Source: Variovorax sp.
GTDB lineage: Bacteria > Pseudomonadota > Gammaproteobacteria > Burkholderiales > Burkholderiaceae_C
Assembly (NCBI GenBank): GCA_017744935.1
Contig: JAGIAI010000013.1
Span: forward strand, 31,626-95,625
Length of the DNA: 64,000 nt
Reading direction: 5' to 3'
In this document: positions 1-9,137 of the stretch, in pieces
Position numbering within the stretch: the stretch's first letter is position 1
Layout: each line of letters begins with the position of its first letter
Made by a program: the position numbers and the translations under genes
The notes under the pieces: generated by a model
What the model was told of the DNA's origin: nothing
The model's input: the letters and a program-made list of their open reading frames with translations, nothing else
The model's database searches: none

Positions 1-434
1 TAGGTCGACAGCAGGATGCTGGTCTCGCTGTTCGAGATTCCCGGGATCGAACGGATCGCGGTCAGCACCCGGTCGAAGGCTTCGAGCGTGTCCGCGCGCA
101 GTTCGGCCAGCAGGTCCCAACGGCCGTTGGTCGAATGCAGCGTGATGACGTTCGGATGGCCCCGCAGTGCGCGCCGCACCTCGTCGCCGTTGGGGCCGTC
201 GACTTCGATGCTCATCATGGCGCGGATGCGGTAGCCCTCCGCATCGGGTCGCAGGCGCACGGTGTAGCCGACGATGGTGCCGTCGGCCTCCAGCCTGGCG
301 ATGCGGTTCTGGACCGTTGCGCGCGCCACGCGCAGCTTTTGCGCCAGTGCGACGACGGACATGCGGGCGTCGTCCCTCAGCAGTGCGATGAGTTGGCGGT
401 CGATGTCGTCCACGAGGTTCATTTTGCTATTCAT
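1..434 (-). CDS. Lrp/AsnC family transcriptional regulator (3' end outside window)
   Basis: The reading frame starts at an ATG complementary to 432-434 (a second in-frame ATG lies at 420-422) and is still open at base 1, so the last part of the ligand-sensing domain is missing. About 144 residues are visible. The N-terminal part (about residues 8-60) is an AsnC-type helix-turn-helix with the D-x-I-D-x-x-L-I-x-x-L-x-x-D-A-R start typical of the family, followed by the RAM/AsnC alpha-beta domain. It is divergent from ornithine cyclodeaminase and a citrulline-type hydrolase, so by inference it senses an amino acid such as ornithine or arginine and controls those genes. Family call is firm; effector and targets are inferred. 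Confidence 0.88.
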   Translation of the reverse strand, partial: MNSKMNLVDDIDRQLIALLRDDARMSVVALAQKLRVARATVQNRIARLEADGTIVGYTVRLRPDAEGYRIRAMMSIEVDGPNGDEVRRALRGHPNVITLHSTNGRWDLLAELRADTLEAFDRVLTAIRSIPGISNSETSILLST

Positions 435-553
435 GGCAAGCAAACTGCAAGCTTCGACGCCGGATTTGACAGGTTGGATGGTTCAATCTGGCACCACTCG
501 ACGGAACAATGAGCTCATCCCGGCAGCGACCCAGTATCCGCAAGGAGAGCCTC
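435..553. promoter_or_regulatory. Divergent control region between lrp-like gene and ocd
   Basis: This 119-bp gap must hold both divergent promoters. A TTGACA hexamer lies at 466-471, and the block 466-486 has the ends of a dyad (TTGA, 13 bases, TCAA), a possible Lrp-type half-site pair. No convincing -10 box is seen at normal spacing from the TTGACA. The ocd ribosome-binding site AAGGAG is at 542-547. Confidence 0.3.
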
Positions 554-1603
554 ATGACCCGCTTCATCGACGTACCCACCATGTCCCGCCTGATCCAGGA
601 CGTCGGCGTGATCCCGTTCATCGGCCAGCTCTCCGACGTGATCCGCGAGGACTTCATCCGCTGGGCAGACTTCGACAAGTCGGCCCGCATGGCAAGCCAC
701 TCCGACATCGGTGTGATCGAACTGATGCCGGTGTCCAGCGCCAAAACCTACGCCTTCAAGTACGTCAACGGCCACCCGAGCAACACCGCGAAAGGTCTCT
801 ACACCGTGATGGCCTTCGGCGTGCTCGCGGAAGTCGACACGGGCTACCCGGTGCTGCTGTCCGAACTCACCGTCGCGACTGCGCTTCGCACCTGCGCGAC
901 CTCGCTGATGGCCGCACGCGCACTCGCACGGCCGGACGCGCGACGCATGGCATTGATCGGCAATGGCGCGCAAAGCGAGTTCCAGGCGCTGGCCTTTTAT
1001 GCGCACCTGGGGATCGACGAGATCGCCGTCCACGACGTCGACCCGCGCGCCACGGACAAACTGCTTCGCAACCTCTCGGTCTATCCGGAGTTGAAGCTGA
1101 TCCGCTGCGCATCGACCGCAGAAGCCGTGCGCGGCGCCGACATCGTGACCACCGTCACCGCCGACAAGACCTACGCGACCATCCTCACGCCGGACATGAT
1201 CGAGCCGGGCATGCACATCAATGCAGTTGGAGGCGATTGCCCCGGCAAGACCGAGTTGCACGTCGATGTGCTGCGCCAGGCGCGCGTGTTCGTCGAGTAC
1301 GAACCGCAAACGCGCATCGAAGGCGACATCCAGCAGTTGCCGAAGAACTTCCCCGTGATTGACCTCTGGCGCGTGCTCGCCGGCATCGAAGCCGGACGCC
1401 AGCACGCCTCGCAGGTCACCGTCTCCGACTCGGTGGGCTTCGCGCTGGAGGACTACTCCACGCTGCGCTATGTGTTCGACCAGGCCATGTCGCGCGACAT
1501 GGGCGTCGACGTCGAACTCGTGCCCTCGGCCGACGACCCGAAGGATCTGTTCCGCTACACCCGCCCCGGTGCTTCGCGCGCAGTGATGCGCCGGGTGGCC
1601 TGA
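554..1603 (+). CDS. Ornithine cyclodeaminase family protein
   Basis: 349 residues. Ornithine cyclodeaminase converts L-ornithine to L-proline and ammonia using bound NAD. The protein has the family layout: an N-terminal substrate domain with an S-A-K-T-Y-A-F-K-Y-V-N-G-H stretch (about residues 73-85) and a Rossmann domain with G-N-G-A-Q-S-E-F (about 137-144). Length matches the family. An upstream in-frame start at 509 exists, but ATG 554 is preceded by AAGGAG at ideal spacing, so I prefer it. The next gene, 33 bp downstream, is a CtlX-type hydrolase, which supports ornithine/arginine catabolism. Related mu-crystallin/ketimine reductase-like members exist, so exact substrate is not proven. 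Confidence 0.9.
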   Translation: MTRFIDVPTMSRLIQDVGVIPFIGQLSDVIREDFIRWADFDKSARMASHSDIGVIELMPVSSAKTYAFKYVNGHPSNTAKGLYTVMAFGVLAEVDTGYPVLLSELTVATALRTCATSLMAARALARPDARRMALIGNGAQSEFQALAFYAHLGIDEIAVHDVDPRATDKLLRNLSVYPELKLIRCASTAEAVRGADIVTTVTADKTYATILTPDMIEPGMHINAVGGDCPGKTELHVDVLRQARVFVEYEPQTRIEGDIQQLPKNFPVIDLWRVLAGIEAGRQHASQVTVSDSVGFALEDYSTLRYVFDQAMSRDMGVDVELVPSADDPKDLFRYTRPGASRAVMRRVA

Positions 1604-1636
1604 ACGCCCATCCAGCAAGAGAAAGGAAACGCACGC

Positions 1637-2593
1637 ATGCCCAGGCTTCATTCCATCCAGGCGCCTTCCGCGATCGTGATGATTCGCCCGCACGGCTTCA
1701 CGCCCAATCCGGAGACCGCGGCGGACAACGCATTCCAGACGCGCGCCGGGAAGGAAGCCGCGCAGGCGATCGCGCAATCGGCCTACCGCGAAGTGACCGC
1801 AGCGGCCGAGCGCCTCGAAGCCGAAGGCGTTCGCGTGCATCTCTTCGAGGACCGCGGCGAGCGCGACACGCCGGACTCGGTGTTTCCGAACAACTGGTTC
1901 TCCACGCATCCGGGCGGACATGTCGCGCTCTTTCCGATGTACTGCGAGAACCGTCGCCGCGAGCGTCGCCCCGAGATCATCGAGGCGCTGAAGGCGGACT
2001 ACCGTGTGCAGGAAGTCATCGACTATTCGGGCCTCGAGCATGACGGCCTTTTTCTCGAAGGCACGGGCGCGATGGTGTTTGACCATGTGGCGCGCGTCGC
2101 TTACGTCGCACGCTCGAACCGCGCCGACCCGGTTGCGTTGGAACGCTTCAGCACGCACTTCAATTTCGAGCCGATCGCGTTCGACACCTGCGATCAAAGC
2201 GGCCGTGCGGTCTATCACACCAATGTGCTGATGTGCGTCGCGACCGAGTTCGCGATGGTGGGCCTGGACCTCATTCCCGACAGCCGTCGCGCTGCTGAAG
2301 TGCGTGCGCGGCTCGAGGAATCGGGACGCGAAGTCATCGCATTGAGCACAGCACAGATCGCCGACTTCGCGGGCAACGCGATCGAACTGTCCGGGCGCGA
2401 TGGCCGCATCCTCGCGCTCTCGCAGCGCGCGCATGACAGCCTCACTGCGGAGCAGAAAGCGGTGATCGAGCGCTCGGCGCGACTCGTGCCGCTCGCAGTG
2501 CCGACGGTGGAAATGGCAGGCGGTTCGGTGCGTTGCATGATTGCGGGCATTCACCTCGCACCGAGACAGCACGACGCAGTGCGTCTGCACTGA
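1637..2593 (+). CDS. ctlX: CtlX-type citrulline/arginine hydrolase (arginine deiminase superfamily)
   Basis: 318 residues, guanidino-modifying enzyme superfamily. Visible family marks are P-D-S-V-F-P-N-N-W-F-S-T-H (about residues 79-91), the catalytic His in Y-H-T-N-V-L-M (His194) and the nucleophilic Cys near the C terminus in S-V-R-C-M (Cys300). This arrangement matches the family annotated as citrulline-utilisation hydrolase CtlX. Together with the upstream ornithine cyclodeaminase it would feed citrulline or arginine into ornithine and then proline. A dimethylarginine dimethylaminohydrolase-like activity is the main alternative. The ribosome-binding site is AAAGGAAA just before the ATG. 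Confidence 0.85.
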   Translation: MPRLHSIQAPSAIVMIRPHGFTPNPETAADNAFQTRAGKEAAQAIAQSAYREVTAAAERLEAEGVRVHLFEDRGERDTPDSVFPNNWFSTHPGGHVALFPMYCENRRRERRPEIIEALKADYRVQEVIDYSGLEHDGLFLEGTGAMVFDHVARVAYVARSNRADPVALERFSTHFNFEPIAFDTCDQSGRAVYHTNVLMCVATEFAMVGLDLIPDSRRAAEVRARLEESGREVIALSTAQIADFAGNAIELSGRDGRILALSQRAHDSLTAEQKAVIERSARLVPLAVPTVEMAGGSVRCMIAGIHLAPRQHDAVRLH

Positions 2594-2721
2594 TGTCTTG
2601 CGCGCAATTTGTCGTGCATGTTGCGATAGCGCATTCGCTCAAGACACCGGGGCCAATTCCTACACCCCGGCGCAGCCCACTTCAGAGAATGAAGTTCACC
2701 AATCACTGAAAGGTGGACATC

Positions 2722-3003
2722 ATGAAGACGAGACTCTGGATCATGGCCGCGACTGCCACCGCCATCATGACGCTGGCAGGCTGTGCCGCAGGACCGAACG
2801 AGCAACTGGGAACGGCCGGCGGCGCAGTGGGTGGCGCCGTCCTTGGCAATGCGATCGGCGGCAACACTGCGGCGACGGTGGGTGGCGCGGCAGTCGGTGG
2901 CCTGATCGGCAACCAGGTTGGCCGTAGCGCTGACCAACGCAACTACGACCGGCAGTACTACCCGAGCAACAGCTACTACCCCAATAACGGACCCCGGTAC
3001 TAG
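2722..3003 (+). CDS. Small glycine-zipper lipoprotein
   Basis: 93 residues. The N terminus is a lipoprotein signal peptide ending in L-A-G-C (Cys21 or so). The centre is a glycine-zipper (repeated G-x-x-x-G such as GGAVGGAVLGNAIGG and GGAAVGGLIGN), and the C terminus is rich in Tyr, Asn, Pro and Arg. Proteins of this type (OmpA-like glycine-zipper, YmgG/SlyB-like) sit in the outer membrane; the exact role is unknown. A GTG at 2713 is possible, but ATG 2722 has a better spaced AAAGGTGGA site. Transcribed alone and followed by a strong terminator. Confidence 0.8.
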   Translation: MKTRLWIMAATATAIMTLAGCAAGPNEQLGTAGGAVGGAVLGNAIGGNTAATVGGAAVGGLIGNQVGRSADQRNYDRQYYPSNSYYPNNGPRY

Positions 3004-3007
3004 CTCT

Positions 3008-3097
3008 CCCCCGGGCTCGCGCACTGCGTGTCGCTCTCCACCCCCTCGCCGGGGGCAGCCCCAGTGGCCCGGCCTAGCCGGTTCCACGGGGTTTTTG
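3008..3097 (+). repeat. Intergenic palindromic repeat, copy 1 of 3
   Basis: First of three related elements (others near 3816 and 37848), all read in the same direction. It has a short first hairpin (CCCCC 3041-3045 with GGGGG 3051-3055) and a longer second hairpin: CCCC 3059-3062 with GGGG 3088-3091, GTGG 3064-3067 with CCAC 3084-3087, and CCGGC 3069-3073 with GCCGG 3077-3081 around a CTA loop. Base pairs differ from the other copies but remain paired. Confidence 0.8.
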
Positions 3098-3101
3098 GAA
3101 C

Positions 3102-3137
3102 AACAAAAAGCGCGCCTGGGCGCGCTTTTTGTTTTGG
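3102..3137. terminator. Strong bidirectional terminator
   Basis: A perfect 14-bp stem (3102-3115 with 3120-3133) around a CTGG loop, made of a GCGCGC core flanked by A-tract on the left and T-tract on the right. It therefore works for both strands and lies between the convergent lipoprotein gene and the DedA gene. Confidence 0.92.
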
Positions 3138-3149
3138 TGCGATCGTTGT

Positions 3150-3800
3150 TTATCGTGCTGCGGAGGCGCTTCTTGAGCCTTTCCATGCGCCGAAGATGGC
3201 GATGAGGCCGGGGATGAGGATGAGGCCCCAGATGATCTTTTCGAGGTGCTCGCGGACGAGGGGCAGGTTGCCGAAGAAGTAGCCGGCGGTGGTGATGCCG
3301 AGCACCCAGATCAATCCGCCCACGACGTTGAACATGCTGAACTTGCCGCGGGTCATGTCGGCGACACCGGCCACGAAGGGGGCGAAGGTGCGGATGAAGG
3401 GCATGAAGCGCGCGAGGATGATCGTGATGCCGCCGTAGCGCTCGTAGAAGGCATGCGCCTGGTCGAAGGCCTTGCGGTTGAAGAAGCGGGAGCTTTCCCA
3501 CTGGAACACCTTCGGACCGAAGTAGCGGCCAATGCTGTAGTTGCATTGGTCGCCCAGGATCGCGGCCACGAGCAGGATCGGCACCGCGATGCCGTAGCTC
3601 ATGAGCCCCGCACCGCTCAACGCGCCGACGATGAAGAGGAGCGAATCGCCCGGCAGGAAGGGCATCACGACAAGCCCCGTTTCGACGAACACGATCAGGA
3701 ACAGGAGGCCATAGACCCACATGCCGTAGGTCGCAACGAAGGCTTCGAGGTGCTTGTCGATATGAAGAATGAAATCGACGAGAAAGCTGATGATTTCCAT
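3150..3800 (-). CDS. DedA family membrane protein
   Basis: 216 residues, four to six hydrophobic segments. DedA proteins belong to the VTT/SNARE-associated membrane superfamily and are linked to undecaprenyl-phosphate or phospholipid flipping and membrane potential. Family signatures are visible: V-E-T-G-L-V-V-M-P-F-L-P-G-D-S (about residues 39-53), F-G-P-K, and R-F-M-P-F-I-R-T-F-A-P-F-V-A-G-V (about 131-146) with the conserved Arg and Pro. It faces the mutL gene divergently, with repeat copy 2 between them. Which lipid it moves cannot be told. Confidence 0.92.
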   Translation of the reverse strand: MEIISFLVDFILHIDKHLEAFVATYGMWVYGLLFLIVFVETGLVVMPFLPGDSLLFIVGALSGAGLMSYGIAVPILLVAAILGDQCNYSIGRYFGPKVFQWESSRFFNRKAFDQAHAFYERYGGITIILARFMPFIRTFAPFVAGVADMTRGKFSMFNVVGGLIWVLGITTAGYFFGNLPLVREHLEKIIWGLILIPGLIAIFGAWKGSRSASAAR

Positions 3801-3815
3801 GGAAAGATTGTCGCT

Positions 3816-3908
3816 TACCCCCAGCCTCGCCCACTTCGTGTGGCTCGGGCACCCCCTTTTTCAGGGGGCAATCCCAGCGGCCCGGCAAAGCCGGTCCCGC
3901 GGGATTCC
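3816..3908 (+). repeat. Intergenic palindromic repeat, copy 2 of 3
   Basis: Same element as copy 1. First hairpin: CCCCCT 3852-3857 with AGGGGG 3863-3868. Second hairpin: AATCCC 3870-3875 with GGGATT 3901-3906, GCGG 3877-3880 with CCGC 3897-3900, CCGGC 3882-3886 with GCCGG 3890-3894, loop AAA. The outer stem is fully paired although its bases differ from copies 1 and 3. It occupies the divergent dedA-mutL promoter gap. Confidence 0.85.
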
Positions 3909-3925
3909 TGATCTGCGTTGAAAAC

Positions 3926-3931
3926 TAGAAT
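3926..3931 (+). promoter_or_regulatory. Putative -10 box of mutL (leaderless transcript)
   Basis: TAGAAT ends six bases before the GTG start of mutL at 3938, and there is no Shine-Dalgarno sequence. A transcript from this box would begin at or next to the start codon. The -35 region is weak. Confidence 0.4.
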
Positions 3932-3937
3932 GCCGCC

Positions 3938-5806
3938 GTGAGCGCCATCCAACCTTCCGCAGCCGCTTCCGAGCGGCGCCCGATCCGCGAGCTTCCCGAT
4001 GAACTGATCAGCCAGATCGCGGCGGGCGAAGTGGTGGAGCGCCCTGCTTCGGTGATCCGCGAACTGCTGGACAACGCGCTCGACGCGGGAGCAAGGCAGA
4101 TCGCGGTGCGACTCTCGGCCGGCGGCGTTCGCCTGATCTCCGTCGAGGATGACGGCACAGGGCTTCCGCGTGACGAACTTCCGCTCGCACTGCGCCGCCA
4201 CGCCACCAGCAAAATCACGAGCCTCCACGATCTCGAGACGGTCGGCACGATGGGCTTTCGCGGCGAGGCGCTCGCGGCAATCAACGCGATCGCCGAGCTC
4301 AGCATCCAGTCGCGCTTTGCCGGCGCCGATAGCGCCTTTGCACTCGACGGCCGCACGGGCGAACTACGTCCGGTGGCACGCGCGAATGGCACCACGGTGG
4401 AAGTGCGCGAGCTCTTTTTCGCCACGCCTGCGCGCCGCAAGTTCCTCAAGACCGACGCGACCGAACTCGCACATTGCATCGAGGCCGTTCGCCGTCATGC
4501 ACTCGCGCGGCCCGATGTCGGCTTCTCGATCTGGCACGAAGGCCGCCTCGTCGAACAGTGGCGCGCCGCGGCCACGTTGGAGCAGCGGCTTGCGGACACG
4601 CTGGGCGACGACTTCGTGAAGCACAGCGTGGCGGTCTCGCGCGAAGCGGGCCCAGTGCACGTCACCGGTCGCGCCGGTATTCCCGATGCGGCACGGTCGC
4701 GCGCCGACCAGCAGTTCTTCTACGTCAATGGCCGCTTCGTTCGCGACAAGGTGCTCGCCCACGCGGTGCGCAGCGCCTACGAAGACGTGCTGCACGGCCA
4801 GCGGCAGCCGGTGTATGCGCTGTACCTCGAGATCGATCCGGCGCGTGTCGATGTCAACGTGCATCCGACCAAGATCGAAGTGCGCTTCCGTGACGGCCGC
4901 GAAGTGCACCAGGCGGTGCGTCATGCGATCGAGGACGCACTCGCAGCGCCGCGTGCCGGCGATGCAGTTGCCGCACCCCCCGAGCCCTTCTTCAAACCGC
5001 GCGCACTGCCCGAAGCTGCTTCGTGGACGCAGCCCTCGATCCCTTTCGCTTCCGAGCGCGGCCTCGGCGATGTGGCGGCGATGTGGCCCGCCTATCGCAA
5101 CGAGTCGGCCACGCCGGTTGCGCTGCCGACATCGGATGCCCGCGCAACGCCCGCGCCAGCAACGCCAGCATTCGCGCCGACTGAGCGAGTACCTGAAAAC
5201 ATCAGTACGGCTCCCGAAGGAAGCTGGCCGCTGGGCCGCGCGCTGGCGCAGTTGCAAGGCATCTACATCCTCGCGGAGAACAGCCAGGGCCTCGTGATCG
5301 TCGACATGCATGCGGCCCACGAACGCATCGTCTACGAGCGTCTCAAGACACAGCTCGATGGCGCATCCATCGCGAGCCAGCCACTGTTGATTCCGGCTAC
5401 CTTCGCGGCCACGCCGCAGGAAGTCGCGACCGCCGAAGCGTGCGCCGCGGTGCTGCCTTCACTCGGGCTGGAAATCTCGCCGTTCTCACCACGCACCCTC
5501 GCGGTGCGTGCCGTGCCCAGCACGCTGGCGGATGGCGACCCGGTCGAACTCGCGCGCAGCGTGCTCGCCGAACTGGCCAACCACGACGCCAGCACCGTGG
5601 TGCAGCGCGCCCAGAACGAGCTGCTCTCCACCATGGCCTGCCACGGCGCGGTGCGCGCCAATCGCAAGCTGACCATTGACGAGATGAATGGGCTGTTGCG
5701 CCAGATGGAAGCCACGGAACGGTCCGACCAGTGCAACCACGGGCGGCCCACATGGCGCCAGTTGTCGGTCCGCGAGCTCGATTCGCTCTTCATGCGCGGT
5801 CGCTGA
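3938..5806 (+). CDS. mutL: DNA mismatch repair protein MutL
   Basis: 622 residues, GTG start. MutL links MutS mismatch recognition to strand removal. The N-terminal GHKL ATPase has all motifs: E-L-L-D-N-A-L-D-A-G-A (42-52), D-D-G-T-G, T-S-K-I and G-F-R-G-E-A-L. A Pro/Ala-rich linker covers about 340-430. The C-terminal domain carries the endonuclease metal motif D-M-H-A-A-H-E (456-462) and the C-N-H-G-R-P motif (Cys599), so this MutL should nick DNA itself, as in bacteria without MutH. Met replaces the more usual Gln at 457, which is common in betaproteobacteria. Start chosen because TAGAAT sits just upstream and the frame has no good alternative. Confidence 0.97.
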   Translation: MSAIQPSAAASERRPIRELPDELISQIAAGEVVERPASVIRELLDNALDAGARQIAVRLSAGGVRLISVEDDGTGLPRDELPLALRRHATSKITSLHDLETVGTMGFRGEALAAINAIAELSIQSRFAGADSAFALDGRTGELRPVARANGTTVEVRELFFATPARRKFLKTDATELAHCIEAVRRHALARPDVGFSIWHEGRLVEQWRAAATLEQRLADTLGDDFVKHSVAVSREAGPVHVTGRAGIPDAARSRADQQFFYVNGRFVRDKVLAHAVRSAYEDVLHGQRQPVYALYLEIDPARVDVNVHPTKIEVRFRDGREVHQAVRHAIEDALAAPRAGDAVAAPPEPFFKPRALPEAASWTQPSIPFASERGLGDVAAMWPAYRNESATPVALPTSDARATPAPATPAFAPTERVPENISTAPEGSWPLGRALAQLQGIYILAENSQGLVIVDMHAAHERIVYERLKTQLDGASIASQPLLIPATFAATPQEVATAEACAAVLPSLGLEISPFSPRTLAVRAVPSTLADGDPVELARSVLAELANHDASTVVQRAQNELLSTMACHGAVRANRKLTIDEMNGLLRQMEATERSDQCNHGRPTWRQLSVRELDSLFMRGR

Positions 5807-5985
5807 GCGAACACTCACCACTCTTCTTTTCCTTACCTCGCTTACATCCGGCGGTTTTCGGGCCCTGGATGCGCGTACAGCCGCGCCGGACCTAGGGTTT
5901 TCCGGGGTCATCGGGATGGCGGGCACAGCCGTTGCATGAAGTCTTTCGTTGAACTTTCCGGCTAAGCCCCCATCCTTCGACGTTC

Positions 5986-6915
5986 ATGAAACGCTGGTCC
6001 CTGTACGCATCCGCTACCGCCCTGGTCGCCCTGCTGGCAGCAGGCTGCTCGACGCTCGACGAACGTCAACGCGAATGGATCTTCCAGCCCAGCGACCGAA
6101 GCTGGGGCAATTCGGAAGCCAGTAGCGTGGGCATGGATGACGTCTGGATCGAGTTCAAGTCCACCCTCACCGGCGAACCGGTGAAGCTGCACGGACTGTG
6201 GCTCGGCCGCGCGCCGGATTCGCCGGACCAGCCCGTCATGCTCTACCTGCACGGCGCGCGCTACAACGTGGCGGGTTCCTCGCCCCGGATGCGGCGGATG
6301 AACGAACTGGGCTTTTCGGTGCTCGCGATCGACTACCGCGGTTTCGGCAAGAGCTCCAAGGGCCTGCCTTCCGAAGACTCGGCACGCGAAGACGCGCTCG
6401 AGGCATGGAAGTGGCTCGCCGCGCACCATCCCAAGCAGCCGCGCTACATCTTCGGCCACTCGCTCGGCGGCGCGATCGGCATCGATCTCGCATCTCGCGT
6501 GAACGACGAGAGCGGCACGATCGTCGAAAGCACCTTCACATCGATCGCCGACGTGGTCAGCAGCTTCAAGTGGGGATGGCTGCCCTTCGGCCCCTTCATC
6601 ACGCAGCGCTTCGAGGCCATCAGCAAGGTCAAGGACATCGGCGCACCGCTGCTCGTGGTGCATGGCACCGCCGACAGCCTCATCAACCCGACCCTCGGCC
6701 GCAAGCTCTACGACGCGGCCACCGTGCCGAAGATGTTCGTGCTGGTCGAAGGTGGATCGCACCACAACCTCAATTCGATCGGCCAGGCGCAATACCGCTC
6801 CGCGCTCACGCAACTGTTCCGCATGCACGAGCCGCCGCTGGAGCCGCCGTCCGACATGGCCGCCACCCAACCCGCGCCGACCGTCGCGCACAGCGCATCC
6901 ACGCCTTCGCTCTGA
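5986..6915 (+). CDS. Lipoprotein-like alpha/beta hydrolase
   Basis: 309 residues. A signal peptide ends in L-A-A-G-C (Cys at about 21), so it is probably a lipoprotein. The hydrolase core has the oxyanion segment Y-L-H-G-A, the nucleophile elbow G-H-S-L-G-G (Ser about 164), a likely acid in G-T-A-D-S (about 226) and the His in G-G-S-H-H-N (about 258). This is the BAAT/YqiA-type serine hydrolase fold; the substrate is unknown. The 179-bp gap after mutL has no clear promoter. The C-terminal tail (about 280-309) is Pro/Ala-rich. Confidence 0.85.
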   Translation: MKRWSLYASATALVALLAAGCSTLDERQREWIFQPSDRSWGNSEASSVGMDDVWIEFKSTLTGEPVKLHGLWLGRAPDSPDQPVMLYLHGARYNVAGSSPRMRRMNELGFSVLAIDYRGFGKSSKGLPSEDSAREDALEAWKWLAAHHPKQPRYIFGHSLGGAIGIDLASRVNDESGTIVESTFTSIADVVSSFKWGWLPFGPFITQRFEAISKVKDIGAPLLVVHGTADSLINPTLGRKLYDAATVPKMFVLVEGGSHHNLNSIGQAQYRSALTQLFRMHEPPLEPPSDMAATQPAPTVAHSASTPSL

Positions 6916-6940
6916 GCCGGGCTTTGTTACCCTTGGGCGC

Positions 6941-8194
6941 ATGCCGCCCCCTGCCGCACAGGCCTTCACTTCCCCCTCCAAGACATCCCCTCGCGCGGCC
7001 GCCATGCCGGCCGCGCTGGTCGTGGTCATGCTCGCGCTGCTGTTGGGCATCCAGCCGATCACGACCGATCTCTACCTGCCCGCACTTCCCGCGCTGACGG
7101 CAAGCCTCGGCGCGCAGATGGCGCATGCGCAACTCACGCTGAGTGCTCTGCTGCTCGCGTTCGGCAGTTCGCAGCTCGTCTTCGGGCCGCTGTCGGACCG
7201 ATTCGGGCGGCGGCCGGTGCTGCTATGGGGGCTGGGCGCCTACGTGCTCGCGAGCATCGGCAGCGCCGTCGCACCTTCCATCGAAGTGCTGATCGTCTGG
7301 CGCACCCTGCAGGGCGCTGCCATGGGCTCGGCCGTGATGGCGGCACGCGCGATCGTGCGTGACCTCTACCAGCCGGCCGAGGGTGCCCGCGTCATGTCGC
7401 GCGCACTCACCGGCCTGGGCGTCATCGCCTGCCTCTGCGCACCAACGGGCGGGCTGGTCTCCGACCTCTTCGGCTGGCGCTTCGCGCTGCTGGTGCCGAC
7501 CCTGTTCGGCGCGGCCACGCTGGCGCTGATCGCATTCCGGTTCAGCGAGACACTCCCGGCGCGCAACCCGAACGCCCTGCGCCTCGGCACGCTGGTCCGC
7601 ACCTGGGCGACCGTGCTGCGCAACCCGACCTTCCTTGCCTTCAGCGCGCTCACGACCTCGGCGTACGGATTGCTCTTCACCTTCCTGGCTTCGTCCTCCT
7701 TCGTCTTCATCCAGGTGCTGGGGCTCACGAAGACGCAATACGGACTCGTGATGCTCTGGAACTCGGTCGCCTACATCGCTGGCACCTTCGTCTGCCGACG
7801 CTGGCTCGTGCGCTACGGCGTTCGCGGCAGCGTGGCACGGGCCGGCGTTCTCACGCTGGTGGGCGGCACCGCGATGGGCGCGCTCTCGCTGGCAGGCGTG
7901 CAGTCGGTCGCGGCGATCGTGGCACCGCTCACGCTGATGATGCTCGGGCACGGCGTGCATCAGCCCTGTGGACAGACCGGCGCCGTCGGCCCCTTCCCCC
8001 GGGCGGCGGGTGCGGCGTCGGCACTCAACGGCTTCATCATGATGCTGGCCGCCTTCGGCATCGGCGGCTGGCTCGGCGCGCGCATGGACGGCACGGTGAT
8101 GCCGCTCACCCTCGGGATGTGGTTCTGGAGCGTGTGCATCGCGATCGTCGCGTGGACGGCCGTCCGCAAGCATGGGGACGGGCATGGCCACTGA
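6941..8194 (+). CDS. Bcr/CflA-type MFS drug exporter
   Basis: 417 residues, twelve predicted membrane segments. The DHA1 Bcr/CflA family exports drugs such as bicyclomycin or chloramphenicol by proton antiport. Visible marks are T-D-L-Y-L-P-A-L-P in the first helix (about residues 47-55) and the loop 2-3 motif [13 protein letters not shown] use the ATG at 6941, since earlier in-frame starts fall inside the hydrolase gene; ATG 7004 is also possible. Its stop overlaps the start of miaA, so the two are probably co-transcribed. Confidence 0.88.
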   Translation: MPPPAAQAFTSPSKTSPRAAAMPAALVVVMLALLLGIQPITTDLYLPALPALTASLGAQMAHAQLTLSALLLAFGSSQLVFGPLSDRFGRRPVLLWGLGAYVLASIGSAVAPSIEVLIVWRTLQGAAMGSAVMAARAIVRDLYQPAEGARVMSRALTGLGVIACLCAPTGGLVSDLFGWRFALLVPTLFGAATLALIAFRFSETLPARNPNALRLGTLVRTWATVLRNPTFLAFSALTTSAYGLLFTFLASSSFVFIQVLGLTKTQYGLVMLWNSVAYIAGTFVCRRWLVRYGVRGSVARAGVLTLVGGTAMGALSLAGVQSVAAIVAPLTLMMLGHGVHQPCGQTGAVGPFPRAAGAASALNGFIMMLAAFGIGGWLGARMDGTVMPLTLGMWFWSVCIAIVAWTAVRKHGDGHGH

Positions 8195-9137
8195 TGGCAA
8201 CGCCGTGCCGCGATACGTTGCGCTGGCCGGACCGACCGCATCGGGCAAGACGGCAGCGGCACTCGCCGTCGCGCGCGCGCGTCCGGTGGAGATCGTCAGT
8301 GTCGATTCGGCGCTGGTCTACCGCGGCATGGACATCGGCACCGCCAAGCCCACGCGCGAAGAACGCGCGGAGGTGCCGCATCACCTGATCGACATCATCG
8401 ACCCGCGCGACTCCTACAGCGCAGCGGCCTTTGTTCAAGATGCACGGCGGCTCATCGTCGAGATCACTGCACGCGGAAAGCTGCCACTGCTCGTCGGCGG
8501 CACGATGCTGTACTTCAAGGCGCTCGCCGAAGGCATCGACGCCATGCCGGCCGCGGACCCCGAGGTGCGAAAGCAGCTCGAAGCCGATGCCGCTTCGCTG
8601 GGCTGGCCCGCGATGCACGCGCGGTTGGCCGAAGTCGATCCGGTTACAGCGACACGTCTTGCACCCAACGACAGCCAGCGCATCCAGCGCGCGCTGGAGG
8701 TCTGGCACACGAGCGGCAAGCCACTGTCGAGCTTCCATGCTGCGGGCAACACGGGCGCGCTCGCAACAGGATGGCCTCCGACGGCACTGATTTCGCTCGA
8801 ACCCACCGAGCGCGCATGGCTGCACGAACGCATCGCGATACGCTTCGATGTGATGCTGGCTTCCGGCTTCATCGACGAGGTGCAAACGCTTCGTGCTCGC
8901 GGCGATCTGCATGGCGACCTGCCCTCGATGCGCTGCGTCGGCTACCGGCAGGCATGGGAAGCGCTCGATGGCGACTGGCCCATGGCCGATCTTCGCGAGC
9001 GCGGCATCGCAGCCACCCGCCAACTCGCCAAGCGGCAGATCACGTGGCTGCGCAGCATGCCGCAACGCCACGTCATCGCAGCCGAAGCGCCCGATGCGAT
9101 CGAGCAGGTGGTGCAGCAGGTGGCACGAATCGCATGA
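8184..9137 (+). CDS. miaA: tRNA dimethylallyltransferase MiaA
   Basis: 317 residues from ATG 8184 (GGGGACGGG lies just upstream; ATG 8172 is the alternative). MiaA adds the dimethylallyl group to N6 of A37 in tRNAs that read UNN codons. It has the P-loop [24 protein letters not shown], the H-H-L-I-D-I-I-D-P segment, G-G-T-M-L-Y and the tRNA-binding R-C-V-G-Y-R-Q stretch. Nearness to mutL is a common bacterial arrangement. The start overlaps the MFS gene and the stop overlaps the next start (ATGA). Confidence 0.96.
   Translation: MATDGNAVPRYVALAGPTASGKTAAALAVARARPVEIVSVDSALVYRGMDIGTAKPTREERAEVPHHLIDIIDPRDSYSAAAFVQDARRLIVEITARGKLPLLVGGTMLYFKALAEGIDAMPAADPEVRKQLEADAASLGWPAMHARLAEVDPVTATRLAPNDSQRIQRALEVWHTSGKPLSSFHAAGNTGALATGWPPTALISLEPTERAWLHERIAIRFDVMLASGFIDEVQTLRARGDLHGDLPSMRCVGYRQAWEALDGDWPMADLRERGIAATRQLAKRQITWLRSMPQRHVIAAEAPDAIEQVVQQVARIA

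Noticed and set aside
515..2590. Long open frame on the minus strand opposite ocd and ctlX
   Set aside because: Arg/His-rich translation with no domain; a shadow of two well-supported plus-strand genes in GC-rich DNA.
2647..2670. CCGGGG...CCCCGG stem after the ctlX gene
   Set aside because: Six-bp stem with a 12-nt loop and no T-run; likely chance in GC-rich sequence.
5951..5980. GAACTT followed by TTCGA before the lipoprotein hydrolase, like a sigma-E promoter
   Set aside because: The spacing (19 bases) is too long and the start site would fall at the start codon; not convincing.
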